Positions 33,489 through 41,174 of a stretch of DNA of 64,000 nucleotides are shown in pieces. The stretch spans positions 558,001-622,000 of the forward strand of contig NZ_JARKMX010000008.1 in the NCBI RefSeq assembly GCF_029360705.1. Direction: 5' to 3'. The stretch comes from Paraflavitalea pollutisoli (GTDB lineage Bacteria > Bacteroidota > Bacteroidia > Chitinophagales > Chitinophagaceae). Under the pieces are notes generated by a model. That model saw only the letters and a program-made list of their open reading frames with translations. It made no database searches and had not been told where the DNA came from. The number at the start of each line of letters is the position of its first letter. Positions within the stretch are counted from its first letter, which is position 1. The translations under genes and the position numbers were made by a program.

Positions 33489-34160
33489 ATGAATAATACC
33501 TCTACGAACTCCGGAGAAAGGCTTGGCTTTCTCAATCTGTTGATACTTGTGCTTTCAGTATATGTACTGTTAGCCTTGATGTTCGATACCTTCCTGAAAC
33601 TTCCGCCGGAAGTATCCAGGGTGTTGTTGATCACCGACAATATCATCTGTGGTATCTTCCTGATCGATTTTATCAAACGATACTACCAGGCAGACAATAA
33701 ACTCAGGTTCATTCGCTGGGGCTGGATTGATCTGGTGTCCAGCATTCCCATGTTCGACTTCATGCGCGTAGGGCGTGCTTTCCGGTTGATCCGGTTATTC
33801 AGGATCCTGCGGGCGTTTCGATCCACCCGCCGCCTCATTCAGCATATATTTCAACAACGTACGAAAGGTACTTTGACTGCAGCGGCCATCATCGCAGTAC
33901 TGATGGTCATTTTCTCATCCATCGCCATCCTCCAGGTAGAGACTGATCCCAATAGCAATATCAAGACGGCGGAAGACGCCATCTGGTGGGCCTACACCAC
34001 CATCACCACCGTTGGATATGGAGATAGGTATCCCGTCACGACGGAGGGGCGCATCATCGCTACCCTGCTGATGACGGTTGGTGTGGGATTGTTCGGAACT
34101 TTCACCGCATACCTGGCGTCGTGGTTTGTGGGAGAAAAGAAGAATGAGGGAAATTCCTAA
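33489..34160 (+). CDS. Voltage-gated-type potassium channel
   Basis: The 223-residue protein has the six-segment voltage-gated cation channel layout. Four helices in about 12-120 include an arginine-rich S4 (RVGRAFRLIRLFRILRAFRS, about 93-112). A pore domain has an outer helix (GTLTAAAIIAVLMVIFSSIAI), the selectivity filter TTVGYGD (about 173-179) and an inner helix (GRIIATLLMTVGVGLFGTFT). TVGYGD identifies potassium selectivity. There is no cytosolic RCK/TrkA domain; the C-terminus ends with a short basic tail. It acts in the inner membrane in potassium flux or membrane potential. It stands alone. Confidence 0.92.
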   Translation: MNNTSTNSGERLGFLNLLILVLSVYVLLALMFDTFLKLPPEVSRVLLITDNIICGIFLIDFIKRYYQADNKLRFIRWGWIDLVSSIPMFDFMRVGRAFRLIRLFRILRAFRSTRRLIQHIFQQRTKGTLTAAAIIAVLMVIFSSIAILQVETDPNSNIKTAEDAIWWAYTTITTVGYGDRYPVTTEGRIIATLLMTVGVGLFGTFTAYLASWFVGEKKNEGNS

Positions 34161-34221
34161 ACTGCCCATGCTAGCCGCAGTGCCTGATGTTTCGGAATTT
34201 TAGGAATTGTAGTAGCAATAG

Positions 34222-34713
34222 TTAGTTACCATTCAGTCGTTTGGTTAGTAATTCTTCATCGATAAGTCCTACACGGTGCATCGCCATCGTCAAATAAGGC
34301 TCTAATTGCTTGCTGTCTGCTGCGCTTTCCAAGCGCTGAAGAAATGAAGGGAGGTCTGCGTTTTCTTTAAACAGGTGGATACGCTTCAGTGCGGCAAATC
34401 GTATCGTTTTGTCAGGATCCGACTCCGCACTTTGTTTGATGAGTTCATAATATTTTGATTGCCCACTTTCGGCCAGGTAGATAATTAGCCCCAGGCGGTC
34501 TTGTAGACTAAAAGTTGAATATTGTGCTATTTGTTCATCGACGTTAAGTCGGGTGGGATGCGTAGATGTGCTAGCCGTATTGTTTGATGTCTTGAACCAG
34601 GATTTAATAGTTGACCATTCATAGAAATCGGAAAGTAGGAAATCTATGTCAAAGTTTGGAGCGTCAAGGAAAAGTCCGATAAGTGGCTGTTTGGGACCAC
34701 CATTAACCCATTT
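34222..34713 (-). pseudogene. Open frame without start codon, HEAT-like C-terminal fragment
   Basis: A minus-strand frame is open for 163 codons between a stop at 34714-34716 and the stop at 34222-34224, but no ATG, GTG or TTG occurs near its 5' end. It reads PLIGLFLDAPNFDIDFLLSD, then STIKSWFK, an STFSLQDRLGLIIYLAE helix, DPDKTIRFAALKRIHLFKEN and MAMHRVGLIDEELLTKRLNG. The composition is protein-like and the last 100 residues resemble HEAT-type helix pairs. It looks like the C-terminal end of a gene whose 5' part was lost. I cannot name the family. It occupies most of the otherwise empty stretch 34161-34784. Confidence 0.45.
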
Positions 34714-34717
34714 TTAA

Positions 34718-34747
34718 CCCTTCACGGCCTTTTGGGGGCGTGAAGGG
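34718..34747. other. Hairpin CCCTTCACG/CGTGAAGGG
   Basis: A perfect 9-base inverted repeat (34718-34726 and 34739-34747) with a 12-base spacer, at the boundary of the broken frame at 34222-34713 and 37 bases before the gene at 34785. There is no T-tract on either side, so it is not a standard terminator; it could be a recombination scar or a leader structure. Confidence 0.4.
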
Positions 34748-34784
34748 GCTACCTATGAATAGGAAAATGCCGTAACTTCCCCCC

Positions 34785-35336
34785 ATGAAACGCTTGATCC
34801 TTTTTGTGGCAGTGGTGATGTTGGGCCTGGCGGCCAAGGCGCAGGTACCTGTGTCTATGGGTGGTATGTATGGCCAGCAGCGCAGTTTCCGGAATTTCGG
34901 CCATGCGCTGGACTCCAATACCCTGCAGAAGAAGTGGTTCGTCACCAAATACGCCAGCCTGTCGGCCGGCTTTGTTGGCTTTAGCGGCGGTAGCGCCAGT
35001 TTCATCTCGGCTCCTGTAGGCGTCCAACTGAACAGACAGTTGACGAATACTTTGTATGCTTTCGCCGGACTCGAGATCGCTCCTACCTATCTCCACATGA
35101 ACAATGCTTTTATGCAGCCCGGCATTATCGGTAAGAACAATGCCTTTATGGGTGGCTCCAATAACCTCAGCATCAATCCCGCCGCCCGGGTCGGACTAAT
35201 GTACGTCAACCCCGATAGAACGTTCTCCATCTCCGGCAGTATCGGCGTCAGCAGAAATAGCTACAATGGGTACAACGGCTACCCGCCTGTTTACGGACCC
35301 GCTTACAATCCTGCCTTCAAAGATTCCCGGTTTTAA
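34785..35336 (+). CDS. Exported beta-rich hypothetical protein, 183 residues
   Basis: A clear signal peptide (MKRLILFVAVVMLGLAAKAQ, cleaved after the AKA/Q site) is followed by alternating hydrophobic/polar stretches with many Gly, Asn and Ser residues (YASLSAGFVGFSGGSASFIS; LTNTLYAFAGLEIAPTYL; PAARVGLMYVNPDRTFSISG) and a Tyr/Pro/Asn-rich tail. This looks like a small outer-membrane barrel or a secreted beta-sandwich. The gene precedes the MG2 protein by 185 bases on the same strand. I do not recognise the family. Confidence 0.65.
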   Translation: MKRLILFVAVVMLGLAAKAQVPVSMGGMYGQQRSFRNFGHALDSNTLQKKWFVTKYASLSAGFVGFSGGSASFISAPVGVQLNRQLTNTLYAFAGLEIAPTYLHMNNAFMQPGIIGKNNAFMGGSNNLSINPAARVGLMYVNPDRTFSISGSIGVSRNSYNGYNGYPPVYGPAYNPAFKDSRF

Positions 35337-35521
35337 ACATATAGCCATGCTGGTTTATCAAGTTTCATAAGGCCCATGCCTGTGATGCCTGCTCGTATGC
35401 ATGCTTCTTTTCATTTGTCGATTACAGCCTACTCCCTCCATGCTTTACTGATGGTTATCGTGTTTTAACCGCTTGCCAATAGCCTGTCGCATCTCCTTCA
35501 AAATGCCTTATCTTCACTCCC

Positions 35522-37771
35522 ATGTTAGCCATGTCGCGTTTGCTCATCCTTGCCCTTTCCTTGCTGCTCTTTACTACCACGCATGCCCAGCGCACGCAAA
35601 GCCTGGTAGATAGTCTAGCCAGCCGGCTCCAGGCCGCTACTTCACAGCCAGCCACCACCATTTACCTGCGCACCCATAAAGACATCTACGTGGCCGGGGA
35701 AGACTGCTGGTTCAATGCCTTTGTGCTCGACGGCCACACTGCCACGCTTTCTTCACTTGATAAGATACTGTTCGTGCAACTCGTCAACCCACAAAATGAC
35801 AGCATCGTGTGGAAGGAAATCTACCCCATCGAAAACGGCATTTCCGGCGGACATGTATTCCTGCCCCACACCCTCCCCCCGGGACCATTCTTATTTAAAG
35901 CTTATTCGGCCCACTCTTTTTATACCCATCAACCTAATTTCACTGCGGCTACGCCCATTCAAGTAGTGAACGATCCCCGGGCCATCAAAAGAATCGGACG
36001 ACTAGCCGCGACCGCCCCTTACGCCAAGGGCCGTCCGATCAACTGGCAACTCTCCCCTACCGGCGGGCAACTGATTGCCGGTATTCGCAACACAGTAGCC
36101 TTCCGGGCTACCAATGCCCAGGGAGTTCCCATTTCTGTTCAGGGAATGTTGTTTCGCAACGACGTGGCCCTGCAAACCATTCAGTCCGGACACGCGGGCA
36201 TTGGTCACTTTGACCTGACGCCGCAATCCGGCGCCAGTTATCGCATCGTGCTGGGCGGTGGACCTGACACTATGTTCCACCTGCCCGCCGTGAAAACGGC
36301 TGGCATCCAGTTACAAATTAATACCCAACCCGATAGCCTGCTTTGTAACATCCAAGCCGCCCAATTACCCGCACAAACAGTACTGATCAGTCTGCACGCA
36401 CGCGGTGAATTGCAAGCCATCGCCGCCGGTAAATTGTTGGATAGTTTGCTGGTGAGGTTTCCCCAGGCCGACCTGCCCCCCGGTGTCGCCGTGGTAACCG
36501 TGTACAACGAACAGCTGCAACCGCTGTGCAGCCAGCCCGTCTTTATCCAACCGCAAAGGCTGCAGGTATCCTTCAGTGAGATCAAACCGCAATATGGTGC
36601 TAAAGAAATGGTCACTGTCAGGATCAAGACGACCGACGCCAGCGGCCAGCCTGTGCCCGCCATGCTCAGTCTGCGGGTGCATGATCAACTGTTTGCCGAC
36701 CGCAAAAATGCACAGGACCTGCGCACCCACTATACGCTGTCTACCCAGTTATACGAAACCCTCTACGACCCTGCCTGGTATTTCGATAACCTGCCCGATA
36801 AACGTACCGAAGCCGTCAACCTGCTCTTGCAATTGGCCGCCCCGCCAAGATTACCACTGGCTGCGAGCCATCCGGTAGTGTCCGATTCCCTGGCTGCTAC
36901 CATCTTGCCAGCCGCTAAACAAGCGAAGCCACAAGGGCCCGTGTCGTTACTGGTATTCAACTATAATAAAACGCAGTCGCAACTCATCGCTTCCGATAGC
37001 AAGGGGCAATTTTACCTGACCCCCGATCTGCTGGCTACCGGTCGGCGGTTCTTCGTCAAGTACCTGGCCGAGAAGGAACATACCTTTTCCATCACCGATC
37101 CTTTTTCGCTGATCCACCTGGCAGAAAGCAAACACAAAGCGCCTTTCTGCGCCGCGGTACTGACCGTTGATGCGACCGATAAGCCGGTAACCGATACCGG
37201 TACGTTCCAATACGGCCATTTGTTGGAAGAAGTGGTGGTAAAAGCCAAAGGACGTGGCTATGGCGATCGCTTCCTGGGTTACCTCGATAGCATTGCGAAG
37301 TTTGAAGGCAATACTGACTTTGTAGGTCAATGTGGCTGGTTGAATTGTCCCGCCTGTGGCAGTGGTACGAAACCTAAAGAAGGGGTCAGGTATACGGAGC
37401 TGACTGATAAGAAAAGGAACGAGGTCACCAGCCATCCGTTTTCCTTTGGTCAGGGTGATACACGCCAGGTTGTCTATAAATATCCCACCTATACGGAAGC
37501 AGAACTACTTAAAAAATTCAAGATGGTCATGACACGTGGGTTTTACCAGGACCGACTTTATCAATCACCCGACTATGCCCTGGAAGATAAAAGCGCCAAC
37601 GATATGCGTAATTCCCTGTACTGGTCACCGCTCATCGTGACCAATGAACAAGGGGAAGCCACCATCCACTTTTATACTTCGGATATCCGGAGTAGTTTTA
37701 TTGGCGTGGTGGAAGGCGTCAGCGGCCATGGCGCATTGGGTGTTGGGCGTTTCAACTTCAGCGTACTTTGA
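35522..37771 (+). CDS. MG2-like macroglobulin-domain surface protein
   Basis: The 749-residue protein has a signal peptide (MLAMSRLLILALSLLLFTTTHAQ). Directly after it is the MG2-type segment found in Bacteroidota relatives of alpha-2-macroglobulin: TIYLRTHKDIYVAGEDCWFN (about 43-62), ISGGHVFLPHTLPPGPFLFK, then several further beta-sandwich modules. Larger relatives usually carry a TonB-plug-like domain near the C-terminus; I do not see that plug here. A Cys cluster (GQCGWLNCPACGSG, about 601-614) and the closing block TIHFYTSDIRSSFIGVVEGV are typical of the group. It is an outer-membrane or periplasmic protein, role unknown. It converges with the gene at 37786 across 14 bases. Confidence 0.8.
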   Translation: MLAMSRLLILALSLLLFTTTHAQRTQSLVDSLASRLQAATSQPATTIYLRTHKDIYVAGEDCWFNAFVLDGHTATLSSLDKILFVQLVNPQNDSIVWKEIYPIENGISGGHVFLPHTLPPGPFLFKAYSAHSFYTHQPNFTAATPIQVVNDPRAIKRIGRLAATAPYAKGRPINWQLSPTGGQLIAGIRNTVAFRATNAQGVPISVQGMLFRNDVALQTIQSGHAGIGHFDLTPQSGASYRIVLGGGPDTMFHLPAVKTAGIQLQINTQPDSLLCNIQAAQLPAQTVLISLHARGELQAIAAGKLLDSLLVRFPQADLPPGVAVVTVYNEQLQPLCSQPVFIQPQRLQVSFSEIKPQYGAKEMVTVRIKTTDASGQPVPAMLSLRVHDQLFADRKNAQDLRTHYTLSTQLYETLYDPAWYFDNLPDKRTEAVNLLLQLAAPPRLPLAASHPVVSDSLAATILPAAKQAKPQGPVSLLVFNYNKTQSQLIASDSKGQFYLTPDLLATGRRFFVKYLAEKEHTFSITDPFSLIHLAESKHKAPFCAAVLTVDATDKPVTDTGTFQYGHLLEEVVVKAKGRGYGDRFLGYLDSIAKFEGNTDFVGQCGWLNCPACGSGTKPKEGVRYTELTDKKRNEVTSHPFSFGQGDTRQVVYKYPTYTEAELLKKFKMVMTRGFYQDRLYQSPDYALEDKSANDMRNSLYWSPLIVTNEQGEATIHFYTSDIRSSFIGVVEGVSGHGALGVGRFNFSVL

Positions 37772-37785
37772 TGGCGGGCGTAAGA

Positions 37786-39249
37786 TTATTTCTTTTTCCC
37801 AAAGCCGGTAAACACGCCCGATCCTGGATGTTCGGCGTCATTCATGAACAATACCCGGTCATTTTTGATGGCCACAAAGTAGACATCATATAACCTGGCA
37901 TTGCCACCGATATCCGGAAACTTCAACTGCCAGTTGTTGACAGATTTGAATATGCCCTTGCCTTTGGCTTGTGCAAACTTCGTGGTCCCCATGCCCGAGT
38001 TGGCCGCCGCCAATTGCCAGGTATAGCTATGGTTGGCGCCAAATTCAAACCATTGGGAGGAGGAGTAGGTACTCATGCCGGCACTGGCGCCGGTATAGGT
38101 ATTGTAGTAGAATGTATTGCTGGCAAAATTTGCATCCCATTTGCCGGTGTTATTCAGGTCGTTCGCCGCTACGGCAAACCGGTTGTAACTGCTCATGTGA
38201 TCCAGTTGCTTGAAAATCTCCGGCTCGAGCTCGATCGTTTTGCCTTCCCGGTTGTCGACGACATCTCCGCCCATATACTCGGTGATTTTGGCCCAGCGGA
38301 TGGTCATGGGGTCAAAGCCATATTCCTGGGCAAAAGCCGTGACGTCGGGGGCAATGATCTCCACCCAGCCGTGTTCCCGGCGATACAATACCACCAACAC
38401 CCGCTGTCCGCTTTGCTGATCGGTAGCCAGCGCCATGCCCAGGTAGGGCCGGTGGTAGCTACTGACAGAAGCGGTTTTGTAATGTTGTACATCTTTATAG
38501 CGGGGAGCCACCAGGATATTCCACGCGGCATTGATGAGTGGCTCGGGATCTGCCGCAATGACGGTACCGTCTTTGGGATAATGGAGCAACACTTTGATCG
38601 GGCCTTTGGTAACGTCTACCCAGTCGGGCTGTACCACCGCTTTCCAACCGTCGTCGAAATTGGTTTCGTTGAATTGGTAGCCTGTGTTCATGGGTTGCGG
38701 TGATACTGCCGCAGCAGGCTGTTGGCCTTGCGCTGTAACCTGTGCGGCCACTGTACCGTCGGGTGTGCCACTCACGGCACCTGGAAGGTCCAATCCAGCA
38801 ATGAACTTTTTGTAATCGTCCAGGTAAGGTTTGGCGGTGGCATGGCACAATACGCTGATGCAAACCTGACTATTACTATACGTGGTCAGGATAGTGGCTA
38901 CATTACTACCCTCCCGCTGCCATACGCCCGAGCCACTCATCACCGCCCAACCATCTGCAGTACCAGGTTCAGCTTTCTCGGACGGGGCTGCCAGGTTGTA
39001 CGGGGTTGCCACCAGCGCTTTCCATTCCTTTTCGAAATCAGCCTGTATATCGCCCGATGAATGGGTGTGCTGGTAAATAGCTATCTGCGCCCAACTGCCG
39101 CCGTCTACCCGCGCGTAAACAATATGGGTGTTACCCTTCTCTTCTTTCCAATTGGCAGGAGGGGTATAGTTGACGATGTCATACGTCTGCTGCTGACCAA
39201 ACAACTGACCGGTAGCCAGGCAGCTCAAAAGGATCAGGGTTGCTTTCAT
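37786..39249 (-). CDS. Exported hypothetical protein, 487 residues
   Basis: I choose the ATG at 39247-39249, which gives a good signal peptide (MKATLILLSCLATGQLFGQ). Two related halves may be present: an N-terminal domain (about 22-140) with DIVNYTPPANWKEEKGNTHI and a second (about 190-310) with WKAVVQPDWVDVTKGPIKVL, both followed by amphipathic strands, suggesting a duplicated beta/alpha fold like those in DUF4252/PsbP-like or stress-type lipocalins, which I cannot confirm. The C-terminal third is beta-rich (SSQWFEFGANHSYTWQLAAA). It starts 1 base before the end of the upstream gene, so it belongs to the 43631-37786 operon. Confidence 0.65.
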   Translation of the reverse strand: MKATLILLSCLATGQLFGQQQTYDIVNYTPPANWKEEKGNTHIVYARVDGGSWAQIAIYQHTHSSGDIQADFEKEWKALVATPYNLAAPSEKAEPGTADGWAVMSGSGVWQREGSNVATILTTYSNSQVCISVLCHATAKPYLDDYKKFIAGLDLPGAVSGTPDGTVAAQVTAQGQQPAAAVSPQPMNTGYQFNETNFDDGWKAVVQPDWVDVTKGPIKVLLHYPKDGTVIAADPEPLINAAWNILVAPRYKDVQHYKTASVSSYHRPYLGMALATDQQSGQRVLVVLYRREHGWVEIIAPDVTAFAQEYGFDPMTIRWAKITEYMGGDVVDNREGKTIELEPEIFKQLDHMSSYNRFAVAANDLNNTGKWDANFASNTFYYNTYTGASAGMSTYSSSQWFEFGANHSYTWQLAAANSGMGTTKFAQAKGKGIFKSVNNWQLKFPDIGGNARLYDVYFVAIKNDRVLFMNDAEHPGSGVFTGFGKKK

Positions 39250-39250
39250 G

Positions 39251-41167
39251 TTATATTTTTTTGACCTGTACATTGCTCAGGTGGAACACATTTTTTTCGT
39301 TCACATAGAAATTGAATCCCTTCAGGTTCATGCCCGCCACAAATACTTTGGCGCAGTCGTACACTTTATTACCATTGCAGAGGACCGTTAGCCCCTCTCC
39401 TTTTTTACGGAAGCTCATGCTCACTTTATTGATGGGTTTGCTGCCGGTAAAGGAGGGCATGGAATAATAGTTCTCCATCTTGCAGTCGGTTTTGCCGACG
39501 TTGAGCATGAGCCAGCCTGCTGCGTCCACCCGGTTCATATCACCCGGGCTAACATTCATTGTGTATTTCTTATCACCCTGCGCCGTGTTGAATGTCAGTT
39601 CTGCTTCGATACCAGGTGTACCCCAGGGCACATCTCCCTTCTGTACCAACAGGTCGAAGCTCAACTCAACATCTCCGCTAACGGGTTGCGTTAATGTTTT
39701 CGGGGACGCATTTCTTTTCAGCTTCAGCCATTTGCCGTCCGCGCCTTTCACTTCTACCACGGCAATTTTATCTCCGGTGATCTCACTGCGTTGGGTGTTC
39801 CAGGCCGTAGGAGTCGTGCCGGTGGACACCGTGGAGAAATCGTCATAAAAAACGACAGCCGGATCACTGCTTTTGCTTTTGGCGACCGATGATTGCCGGG
39901 CGGGCTCAGCAGTGGCCACAACTGTCGTTCCATTGGCCACAGGCAGCGGTTTATAGGGCTGGATCACTTTGTCTTTGCCAAAGAAATAATCGTATACGTA
40001 TTGGTAATTGAATCCCTGCAAAAAGGCATCCATCCTATGGATCTCCCCCTCGTTGGCGGGCGAGCCGCCATTGTCGAGTCTGCACACGATCCATTGCGGA
40101 TCGCCGTTGGCCAATGCCTCCTTCACCCCTTTGCGCAGCCGCAGCAAGGGAAAATAAGTTTGCCCATCGTTCAGGGCTTTGGTGCGTAGCCAATACGGTC
40201 TGTTACCGGCAGAGAGATTGAATAGATCGATGATGTCTATCTGGTGGTAACGCATGTAAGCAAATTCCTGTAATTCATTTTTGTACATATCACGCAGGTA
40301 CTGCAGGCCGCGACGCCCTCCTTCCTGTAGGTTTTGCAGTTTGCTGCCACCCTTGATGGCCAGTTTGTACATCATTGGCAGCTGGGCTTCAATTCTGTTG
40401 AACAATTCATTGACCGTCACCTGGTCGAAGGGCAAGGGCCGTTTGTCTTTGGTGAGCAGTACCACGTATTTCTCGCTGCCCGGGTCGATCTGCTTTGCCG
40501 GGATCATGTAGTGTTCGAACGGCTGCAATTGTGGGCTATTGGTAAAATTGCGGTAGTTGGATGCCTGCTCGAACCACTCCTTTTCAAATTCTCCTTTCAT
40601 ATCACTGCGGTATTTGGGCATGAGGCAATAGTAGGTATCGGCAGAGGAGATGGTGATAAGCTGCTGACTGATGAGCTCTACATTATTGGCCATCACGTAC
40701 CAGGTGTCGAAATTTGCCATGCCGTTGATGGGCCAAAACTTCCTTTCCGGTGTCTTCATCAGCAGCATGTACAGCTTGCCATAAGCGCCGTAGGTATTGG
40801 GTAGCGCATTCCGGTTGTTCTTCTCCGCATCATTGTAATCGTAGTCTTTGCTGTCGGGTTGATACGCCGGTTCTGGTGCCAGTAATGACAATTTCATTTC
40901 CCCCAGGTATCCCCTGGGCGTGTAGGTCTGGTGCAGCCAGGTGGCGAACTGTTGGGTAATGCCGGTTTGCTTGGCGGTGTAGCTCCAGCCGTGCTGGGCA
41001 AAGGGCTTGGCTGGTTCCTTAAATTGCAGCACTTTGATCCAACCAATGTCTACGTTTTGAATATCGTCCCGTTCGTACCAGCCCCTGCTGCTGGTAGGCT
41101 GTGCAGGCAGTGATCTGGTAAGTAAGCTGGTGGCAGCTATGATCACGGATGTTTTTATGATGTTCAT
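39251..41167 (-). CDS. Exported protein with C-terminal concanavalin-like domain
   Basis: The 638-residue protein has a signal peptide (MNIIKTSVIIAATSLLTRSLPAQ). The first about 400 residues are rich in aromatic and charged residues (RGWYERDDIQNVDIGWIKVL; FWPINGMANFDTWYVMANNV) with no fold I can name. After a Thr/Ala/Ser linker (about 410-435), the C-terminal about 205 residues (VVFYDDFSTVSTGTTPTAWN, VELSFDLLVQKGDVPWGTPG, VSMSFRKKGEGLTVLCNGNK, VFHLSNVQVKKI) look like a LamG/concanavalin-type carbohydrate- or protein-binding sandwich. It is the middle gene of the three-gene operon, 7 bases after the TPR protein. Function unknown. Confidence 0.68.
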   Translation of the reverse strand: MNIIKTSVIIAATSLLTRSLPAQPTSSRGWYERDDIQNVDIGWIKVLQFKEPAKPFAQHGWSYTAKQTGITQQFATWLHQTYTPRGYLGEMKLSLLAPEPAYQPDSKDYDYNDAEKNNRNALPNTYGAYGKLYMLLMKTPERKFWPINGMANFDTWYVMANNVELISQQLITISSADTYYCLMPKYRSDMKGEFEKEWFEQASNYRNFTNSPQLQPFEHYMIPAKQIDPGSEKYVVLLTKDKRPLPFDQVTVNELFNRIEAQLPMMYKLAIKGGSKLQNLQEGGRRGLQYLRDMYKNELQEFAYMRYHQIDIIDLFNLSAGNRPYWLRTKALNDGQTYFPLLRLRKGVKEALANGDPQWIVCRLDNGGSPANEGEIHRMDAFLQGFNYQYVYDYFFGKDKVIQPYKPLPVANGTTVVATAEPARQSSVAKSKSSDPAVVFYDDFSTVSTGTTPTAWNTQRSEITGDKIAVVEVKGADGKWLKLKRNASPKTLTQPVSGDVELSFDLLVQKGDVPWGTPGIEAELTFNTAQGDKKYTMNVSPGDMNRVDAAGWLMLNVGKTDCKMENYYSMPSFTGSKPINKVSMSFRKKGEGLTVLCNGNKVYDCAKVFVAGMNLKGFNFYVNEKNVFHLSNVQVKKI

Positions 41168-41174
41168 GTTGTTG

